From Krasilnikovozyma curviuscula (lineage: Eukaryota > Basidiomycota > Tremellomycetes > Cystofilobasidiales > Mrakiaceae), in NCBI GenBank assembly GCA_014825775.1, contig MVAQ01000342.1:1-15516 (forward strand): 15,516 bases of DNA, given 5' to 3'. The translations under genes and the position numbers were made by a program. Positions within the stretch are counted from its first letter, which is position 1; each line of letters opens with the position of its first letter. The notes beneath the pieces were generated by a model. It worked only from the letters and a program-made list of their open reading frames with translations. It was not told where the DNA came from and searched no databases. This document shows, piece by piece, positions 8,829 to 15,516 of this stretch.

Positions 8829-10619
8829 ATGATGGACTCAACAGAGGTGACAGCAGGCGCGTACTTCAACATGCAACAACCGTTCTACAATTCCTCAAAA
8901 GACACGAGTAAAGCAGGAAGCACTTCGTCTCTACATCCCTCCTATCTTCAATCAGATACCAAATCAAATGGATCAAGAGGTGAAGATGGAGCTGCTAGGA
9001 GTAACACAGAGGACGGTGGTGAATACTTGCAGTATAGTCCGACCGCCAACCAGAGCGATGGAGGAAGCAATGGTATGTGCGGTCTTCCGTCCTCCAGCCA
9101 ACTAGTCTTGACTGACACATGATATTTTTCTCTTGAATTTAATAGATCATTCGACGGACGTTACTTGTGAGCCCTATTTCAGTTACCAAACTCCGGGGGC
9201 TGGCATTTTACCATTTGCTGACTTTACATGCTCCAATTCTCATCATTGTAGCTAATCCATACTACACAGCTCTTGCTCCAAGCCTTCAAGCAGCCCTTCA
9301 AGCAGGTACTGCGACGTGGAAAACTCTGGAAAGCAGACTCGATCCGGCTCTCCGACCTGAAGACAACACCAACAATGCGACTGCTTCTGGTAGTGGGCCT
9401 AAACTGGGACATACCGGACCGGGCTTAGGAGATATCGGGAGAACGTTGATCAGTCTGGGGAAGAGAAGAAGGGTCGATGAAGACGTTGATGAGCTGGAGG
9501 AAGACGAGACTCTAGGTGGTGTCGTCGATCCTCAATGGCCAGCTGTCGATGGGTGAGTACCACAAATCAATGCTCTGTCACTTTGCGTAAGCAAAATTTT
9601 AACCAACTATGGTTCTTCGAATCAGATCCTCTCACGACGAACGATCTCAACACTTTGCCAACTTGATCGCTGGTTTCGCTGCTGGCGATTCAGATCACAA
9701 TCCATATGACCCCTCAGCTTTCACCCGCGGTGACGAATTATCATCGGTAGATCATCATCAAAAATCTATAGCCCTACAAAGTAAGAGTCCTGAGGCGGAA
9801 GCTGGTGATGGTTCTCCGAATGAAGATGATGTTCCTCCTCGCAACAAGAAGCGAAAGGACATTGCGTGCGCCCGATGCAGGAGACACAAGCTGAAGTGCT
9901 TGGGTGGAAATCCATGTCCCGCTTGTGTGAAAAAGAATACGCCTGAAGAATGTGTCTACGTTGATTCGATTAGGAGAAGAGGAAGAGGGAAGAAGACGTT
10001 GTTACAAGAGGAAGCAGAAATGGAGAGACTGGCTACTGGAGTGGTTGCAGAGGAACCTATAAAGAAGAGAGGTAGGAAGAAGAAGCTTCCAACAGAAGAC
10101 CAAGGGTCTCACAAATCTCCAGACCTATTGGACAGCACTGCTGGTAACTACGACGCCCTGGAACATTCAGGCATCCTTCTCTCAGGAGCAGACCCGAACT
10201 ACGATGAAGATCAGCCTCACTCACCACTTCCACAACACCCACCACTTCCAGCTCCACCTTTTCAGCGTTCAACATCCTATACTAGCCATATTCCAACTCA
10301 CGAAGAAATACTCCATCAGCAACAGAGACACTCCAACATTCACTACGAAACTTCAGAAGATCTTGCTCAAGCTGAATTAGTTCATCACCATCAGGTCGCC
10401 CTCCTACTCAGTGAAGGTACTGCAGTTGATCCAAGTTTGCTTGAGACATTGACGGCGCATCAGGTGTCAGTCATTGAGCGTCACAGGACAGGGATGGCTG
10501 GTGATGTAAACACACGTGGAAATACTCTGTTGGCCTCGGGATTCACTTCTCATCACCCTCCCCATCAGTACGATCGTGGCCGTCTCGCTGAGATGCTGGC
10601 GAGGGACTGGCCGAAATAG
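8829..10619 (+). CDS. Zn(II)2Cys6 zinc-cluster transcription factor with AT-hook-like motifs
   Basis: Four exons (8829-9072, 9146-9166, 9252-9552, 9626-10619) give 519 residues. The binuclear zinc cluster is complete: C270, C273, C280, C286, C289 and C298, in the order ACARCRRHKLKC, then NPCPAC, then EEC. This is the fungal GAL4-type DNA-binding domain, so a nuclear regulator is expected. Just after it lie basic motifs RRRGRGKK (305-312) and KKRGRKKK (335-342), which resemble AT-hooks. The N-terminal 260 residues are rich in Ser, Asn, Gly and acidic residues. The region after the cluster is rich in His, Gln and Pro (PLPQHPPLPAPPF), with an alpha-helical-looking tail. The fungal-specific transcription factor domain usual in long members was not recognised. 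The second exon is only 21 nt. The start is the first of two adjacent ATGs; the frame continues upstream only through a TTG. The target genes are unknown. Confidence 0.88.
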
Positions 10620-10725
10620 TTTATGTATGTTAACAAGCGTATATATTGTAAATTCTAAATTCGATCAGAATGTTGTTTGGGGTTCGTGTAATTTAAATAT
10701 ACTATCGTTGTCACTACCGAAATAT

Positions 10726-11604
10726 TCAATCCAATCTGTTCATATCATCGTAACGGTTGACGAAGATCTTCTTAGGTGAAGGTAATGTGCTTGAGCTCCC
10801 ACCAACTGTCAGGGAAAGTGAGATGTGGTTAACTTGCGGCCTAAAATCTGTCTGGTCGTGAGTGTACTACCCACTGGAATCGTCTGCCTAGACCGAAACA
10901 TGCTTGAGTATTCAATTGCGGACCGAAGAAGAAAGGGGGGCCATGAAACCTGCGATGGATTGGAGATTAGGATGAACTCTAACTAAAGAGAGATGAGAGC
11001 TCACCATCTTCGTTCCCGCGGTCAGACGTTCCCCGTTACCCTGCCCTTCCTATCAGCAGCATTAACAAGCATCATCTCCGATACGTCAGCATGAGCAACC
11101 TCGCTTCTAAAATCTTCTGAATTCAAGCTGTCTCTGACGACTCATGACGGCGTCGTTTTGTTCGAGACCTTCATTTCAAAGGCAGAGATCATCGTATAAG
11201 CAAGGAGTAATTAATTAAGGCAGTTGAAAATAGCCCAACAGTATATTAGAAGATCGAGCAAAGCCTCATCTGGGAGATTAGTGTAAGAGCAGTCTGATCG
11301 AGAACGTTGATTTGAAGCCTAAGAGGGGAGGGGTGATATCAGTGTAGGGACACAAGCTAGTGACGCCTTGGAAAGGTTACCTTCACCTGGATATTTTGTT
11401 TTCCCCAAGCTCAGCAAACTCTTTGGCGTTTAGGTTGGTGGGTATTTTGGAATTTTTGGATTTGCCGGCTAATTTCGTCTAAGAGCTTACTTTCCGCTCA
11501 GGTGCAGAGCGAGAGCCGCTTTGTGCCTTCGACGTCGACTTGCTGAAAACCACAAGGTCAGAAAACACAAGACAAGAAGAAAATCGAAGTGGTGAGCTTC
11601 TCAT
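10726..11604 (-). CDS. Candidate small multi-exon gene, 5' structure unresolved
   Basis: The 3' part is the best supported. Exon 10949-10871 (VSWPPFLLRSAIEYSSMFR and on to QTIPV) joins through a 65-nt intron to 10805-10726, which gives VGGSSSTLPSPKKIFVNR, then YDDMNRLD and TGA. The exon before it ends either at GGCAGG|GTAACG or at AAGATG|GTGAGC; both keep the phase. Further upstream, one open frame reads SEVAHADVSEMMLVNAADRK. At the 5' end, an ATG at 11604 opens a 38-codon exon ending APERK|GTAAGC at 11491. I could not join the middle (about 11100-11400) without weak donors. I do not recognise the family. The arrangement is plausible: it would be convergent with the zinc-cluster gene (stops 107 bp apart) and divergent from the aquaporin-like gene. 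The alternative is noncoding intergenic DNA with chance reading frames. Confidence 0.35.
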
Positions 11605-11699
11605 TCTTTGATGACGTTTCACTCTGTTCGAGTTACGAAACGAATCCGAAACGACGCGAGCTAACACGGCCTTCTGAACTCTAGTCTGATGCTCCACTA

Positions 11700-12982
11700 A
11701 TGAATCCTTCAAAGAAACCAAATGATCTAGAGAATGGTGCGATAATAGAAAATAACGGCATTCGTAATCGAAATAATGCTGTGAGCAGTCGCACGAGGGC
11801 CCCCTCGAACGCGACTCGAGTCATTGCGACCGCACTCCCTTTCGCAGGCCGAATAGGCGGAAATCAGGAGTTTACTACTTCCAGCGTAGAAGAAGATGCT
11901 GTGATGAGGAAAACGCCCGATGCAGCGCCTTTGAAAAGCTGGAAAACAGTCTTTAGCCTCAGCGGTTTTACTGAACCGATTTTGTTGAAAGCTGCTTTCA
12001 TTGAACTTGTTGGTGAGATTATCCCTATGCCTTTACTTCGGCTTTACTTCATTACCATGAGAACTTTTAAATAACTGAAGTAATGTGTTATCTCTCGCGA
12101 TAGCAACGGCAATGTTGACATTCATCTCAGGAATCGCTACAAACGCATTCGGCGCCTTCCTCTTAACCTCTTCCCCTCTGTCAGTTGCTATGGCAGTAGC
12201 CTTAAATCAATGGGTGTCATTAGCGCTTTTCATCTTTACCGCCGGACCCGGTTCCGGTGGCCACGTTAACAGCTTCATCTCAATATCTACTCTCACTGCG
12301 GGACTCTCAACATTTCCAAGGACGGTGCTCTACGTTTGTGGGCAGTGTGTAGGAGCTATTCTTGGTAGCCTGTTGCTGAAGGCGGGTTTGGGAGAAGACT
12401 ATTTCCCATCAGTGAGGTTCAACGCACCCCTTCAAAAACTTTTATTGCACACTGATGACTGATCTATTCAGGGAATCATCCCAGGATGTACCATCGATAA
12501 CTCGCTGATACCTTACTCTCGGGCGTTTGCGCTTGAACTAGGTTCCTCGATGGTGAGCCCTGTATCCTACAATATCCATCAGCGGAGTAATGATGTGCCT
12601 TCAACCTTTGACAGGCCACCATCTTCTTAGCTTTTGGTGTCGGTCTGGATCCTCGACAGGGAGAAGTCTTTGGACCTGCTCTGTCACCAATTCTTGTTGG
12701 CCTAGCAGTTGCCGTCGTCGGCTTTGGAGCCGCGAACGTAAAGCCTGGGTGGTACGGTGCATGTGAGTAATCTTCAATGTTGCGTCTCGTCCTCCCTTCT
12801 ATTACTAAAACAAGCGGTCTGGCGTCATGAAAGCTATTAACCCAACGCGTTGCCTTGGTCTCATGGCTGCGAAAGGCGACACAAGGGGTCATTGGATTCA
12901 CTGGTGTGCCGCATTTTCTGCAGCCACCTTGAATGGGGTCTTTTACCACTTCATCCCGCCGCATTACAAGAAGACCGTATAA
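11700..12982 (+). CDS. Aquaporin-like major intrinsic protein, XIP type
   Basis: Five exons (11700-12012, 12104-12411, 12472-12552, 12615-12762, 12834-12982) give 332 residues. MIP channels pass water or small uncharged solutes across membranes through six helices and two half-helices carrying NPA motifs. Seen: a polar N-tail of about 90 residues, SWKTVFSLSGFTEPILLKAA, the helix region ATAMLTFISGIATNAFGAFL, loop B SGGHVNSFISI, the helix YVCGQCVGAILGSLLL, DPRQGEVFGPALSPILVGLA, and loop E SINPTRCLG with Arg289. The Cys after that Arg (C290) is characteristic of XIP (X intrinsic) proteins, known in fungi and plants. Both NPA boxes are altered: Asn160-Ser-Phe instead of NPA in loop B, and Asn286-Pro-Thr in loop E. 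The selectivity arginine is kept. The substrate cannot be predicted. The gene is convergent with the eIF2B delta gene, with 84 bp between stops. Confidence 0.9.
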
Positions 12983-13066
12983 ATCTTACGTTCATAACAC
13001 AAATTGTTACGTGCAGGTTAAATGTCATGCATGCATTAAAAACAGCCAAAGTCACCCGCTTTCAGT

Positions 13067-15039
13067 CTAAGGATTCGTCAAACCGCTCCGCGAAAGGACT
13101 GTTGGGACTGAGGATGGTGGAATGAATCCATACTAATGAAGGTATTGTGTATCAGAAAAGGAGCTCCAGAGACATCGGATCATGAAGAACACTTACCTCT
13201 GTGCAAACTGCCGTCACATTCATTGGACTCGTTACATCGTACGTCAAATTCAACGTCTGCATCTGATCCGGAGCTGGTTTGCTCAAGATATCTTCGATAT
13301 CAGATGGACTTGGTAGAAGGCCAGATGCGGAAGCTGACGCGATTGACGACGCTACGGCTGCAGAAGATGAGGCTTGAGGGGAAGTAATGCTGAGTGGAAG
13401 TGAGGAGATAGGAATAGGGAAGGTTCGAAGCAGTGTTGGATTGCCTAGGACACGAAGGTGTATGATTAGGGACCGAGAACAAGAAGAAAACAGTGAAAAA
13501 GAAGCTCACCCAGTTCGTTTTCAACCACACCGTTCAGGACAATCTTCTCTCCAAACTTGTATGTCTCACAACATACAATTACAGGTCTCTCAAACACTCT
13601 ACTCAGCTCAGCAATACTAGCTGTTCCACTTCTAGCGTAGACGGCACCATTGGCGAGTAAAGCTGAGGCGCCGAGGAGGACCAGGGTAGCTCGTGGGAGG
13701 AGTTTGGGAAGGGCGAGGAGGGTTGTGTATGTACAGGAGATATCGGCAGAAGTGAGAACTCTTAGAAGAGCACGGCCTGGAGAGAGCACAAAGTTAGTAC
13801 AAGTATGGTGCTACAAGCTTGTCAAGCGCCAAGTGCGTTGCTCACCTTCGAATAGCGGCGCTGAGTCAACGACGATGACTGTAAAACTTTCGCCTCTGTG
13901 GCTCATATCTCTGTGAGCTTCCAATATGACTTTTTGGACCACAGACGACCTTTTGAACCAAACAGTAGAACAAGAGGAGTTGTCAGTCGAACGAGCGGAA
14001 CTTAGACGAACTGGAACATGCGAAGGAAATAGGCCGTACCTTCCAAAAGTCAATATCACATCATGATTCTTGATCTTCTCTCTAGCCAAACTGCTGATAA
14101 CCTCATCAGCCAACGTGATCCGATCTCTGATATACTCATCAATTCCCACACTGATTCTCTCCTTGACGTCAAAATCTGTCACGTTGGTTTCTTTCGAGAC
14201 GTCGATAATCATTTGCTTCAGCCATCGAATCGCATTTCCTAGACCTATTGGCATAGGACGTGCGTTGGTGAGGTGCGCAATCTGGGGGGAAAGGTGCTGA
14301 AGGAGGTTTCGTTGCAAGGTTGTGTCGGATGGAGTGACATATTCAACAATGACCTATATATCAAGGAAAGCGCAGAGGCGTCAGTGAGCCTTTCATGTTT
14401 CTACGGAACCTTGGCAATGCCATTCGTGCTTACTTGTTTCAAGCCGATCAAACCACTGATACACCTCGCGTTTCCACCTCGAATACTTCCATCCCTCAGC
14501 CTCAAAGCAACTTCCAGAATCAACGGATGGATTACGACACCCTCTTTCGATGTAGCAAAGTTATGGGGGAGATGTTTTGGGAGCGATAAGTGGGTGAAGA
14601 TTGAAGGGATGGAGGTTGAAGAGGATGAGGCTCCTGCAGCAGCTGCTGCACTGGCGTTGGTAACGTGAGTTGGCTGAGAAGGTCCAGATGATCCCTGCTG
14701 TCTTCGTTGCTGTTGTTGCTGACCGTAAGACTGAGGCTGAGTCTGGCCAGAGGATGCAGAAGATCCAGCTGCGCCTGAAGCTGGACTGCCAGACGAAGCA
14801 CCACCAGCTTGCCCACCAATATTTCCTGGCTGCTGCTGGGGAGCTCTTGGTCCTTCAGCAGGTGGGATACCACCCGATTTAGCAGCTACTTTGGCAGCTC
14901 TTCTCGCTTTCCCGGCCTTTCCAGCTTTTTTGTCGACCTTGGCTGCTTCATCGGCTGCTGGAGCTGAGCCTGATGCTGGTGCTGAGGCATCTGGCTTCTT
15001 TCCCTTGGCAGGAGAGGGCGGTGGTACTGGATTTGACAT
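13067..15039 (-). CDS. GCD2: Translation initiation factor eIF2B subunit delta
   Basis: Six exons (15039-14434, 14353-14040, 13949-13846, 13776-13510, 13444-13197, 13132-13067) give 534 residues. eIF2B is the cytosolic guanine-nucleotide exchange factor for eIF2. Delta belongs to the regulatory subcomplex with alpha and beta, which senses phosphorylated eIF2. Diagnostic strings are SFTVIVVDSAPLFEGRALLR, TSADISCTYTTLLALPKL, LLGASALLANGAVYARSGTA, PVIVCCETYKFGEKIVLNGV, VENELGNP and the end TEYGFIPPSSVPTVL. The first 150 residues are low-complexity (Pro, Ala, Lys, Gln, Gly, Ser), as in other fungal delta subunits. Between NELGNP and the C-terminal block there is a Ser/Ala-rich stretch of roughly 40 residues (from about SSLPLSITSPQ to about DQMQ) that is probably a loop. 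All splice sites are standard. The name follows yeast GCD2 (EIF2B4 in animals). Confidence 0.95.
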
Positions 15040-15336
15040 GAGCTAGAGAGTTTGGTTGGCAGGCAGGAACAATGTGAGGAAAAAAGTTGACGAAGAGATT
15101 TGACTTGAATTTGTTGAAAGTCGGATTTTGCTAGCTTGCACCTACACAATGTCCCCTTCTCATACATTGTATTACAAGAGGTTTGATGCTTTACTAGTGT
15201 GCCATTGAAAAAGCCAATGCGCGCAACTTAGACTTTCGACCATAACGACCCTTGTCATAGCTACCAAGGAAGCTACTCCAGCCGATAGTGTTGCAGAGTA
15301 TAAAATACATCTTAAGAAAAAGAATCAAGGCTCATC
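15040..15336. other. Intergenic: upstream of eIF2B delta, downstream of the right-edge gene
   Basis: This stretch separates two minus-strand genes and must carry the promoter and leader of the eIF2B delta gene. No clear TATA box or coding exon is visible. Confidence 0.5.
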
Positions 15337-15342
15337 TTTATT
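15337..15342 (-). terminator. Poly(A) signal AATAAA of the right-edge gene
   Basis: The minus strand reads GGGAATAAAGATG here, about 35 nt after the putative stop codon at 15379-15377. This position is normal for a short 3' untranslated region and supports a gene end at the right edge. Confidence 0.5.
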
Positions 15343-15376
15343 CCCTTCCGCAAAAACAAAAACATGCTTGTTCTCT

Positions 15377-15516
15377 CTACCCTGCGTTTCCTCCCCAACG
15401 ACGCATCACAACAGGTCTACCCCTCACATTAATAGCCCCTTCCACGGCCTCTATATGTTCCTCTTCCCCTCGGCTGTTGAGATCCATATCCTCTGCGTTA
15501 TCATGACCACAAAAAA
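15377..15516 (-). CDS. C-terminal end of an unrecognised protein (partial)
   Basis: The minus strand is open from the window edge for 45 codons to TAG. The last residues read EEEHIEAVEGAINVRGRPVV, then MRRWGGNAG. The composition is acidic, then basic and glycine-rich. A possible acceptor (AACGCAG) lies about 25 nt in from the edge, so the true exon may begin inside the window and the residues before AEDMDLNSRG may be intronic. A downstream AATAAA supports a real gene end. I do not recognise the family. Confidence 0.45.
   Translation of the reverse strand, partial: FCGHDNAEDMDLNSRGEEEHIEAVEGAINVRGRPVVMRRWGGNAG

Noticed and set aside
12476..12964. 162-codon minus-strand reading frame
   Set aside because: It lies opposite the last three exons of the aquaporin-like gene and crosses its introns; it is a shadow of that coding sequence.
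14070..14668. Plus-strand reading frames of 64-131 codons
   Set aside because: They are antisense to the first two exons of the eIF2B delta gene, whose identity is clear.

Overview
The window is nuclear DNA from an intron-rich fungus, most probably a basidiomycetous yeast of the Cryptococcus/Kwoniella (Tremellales) kind. The evidence is short introns (mostly 55-110 nt) with GTNNGT-like donors and CTNAC branch points, many very small exons, and fungal-type proteins. No bacterial, viral or transposon genes are visible. All gene models below come from hand splicing, checked by phase, total length divisible by three, and fit to known family motifs. No alignment or transcript data were available.

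Layout from left to right: (1) an unassigned left edge; (2) a minus-strand class II aldolase/adducin-family gene with 6 exons (437-1722); (3) a minus-strand NCS1-type nucleobase/vitamin permease with 15 exons, including exons of 11, 18 and 24 nt (2397-4971); (4) its upstream region, with a TATA-like element and three tandem 15-bp repeats containing GATAA; (5) about 1.6 kb with no recognisable gene apart from an orphan ATG-plus-donor at 5385; (6) ribosomal protein eS25 on the plus strand (6903-7676), whose start codon is split AT|G by an intron and which appears to contain a 3-nt exon; (7) about 1.15 kb of leader or intergenic DNA; (8) a plus-strand Zn(II)2Cys6 DNA-binding protein with AT-hook-like basic motifs (8829-10619); (9) a poorly resolved small minus-strand gene candidate (10726 to about 11604); (10) a plus-strand aquaporin-like protein of XIP type with degenerate NPA motifs (11700-12982); (11) a minus-strand eIF2B delta subunit (13067-15039); (12) the 3' end of another minus-strand gene at the right edge.

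There is no obvious pathway linking all the genes. Two of them (eS25 and eIF2B delta) serve translation. The permease and the aldolase-like enzyme lie head-to-tail and could be a small catabolic pair, but that is inference. The most striking signal is extreme exon miniaturisation: several coding exons of 3-24 nt, each needed to restore conserved protein sequence.
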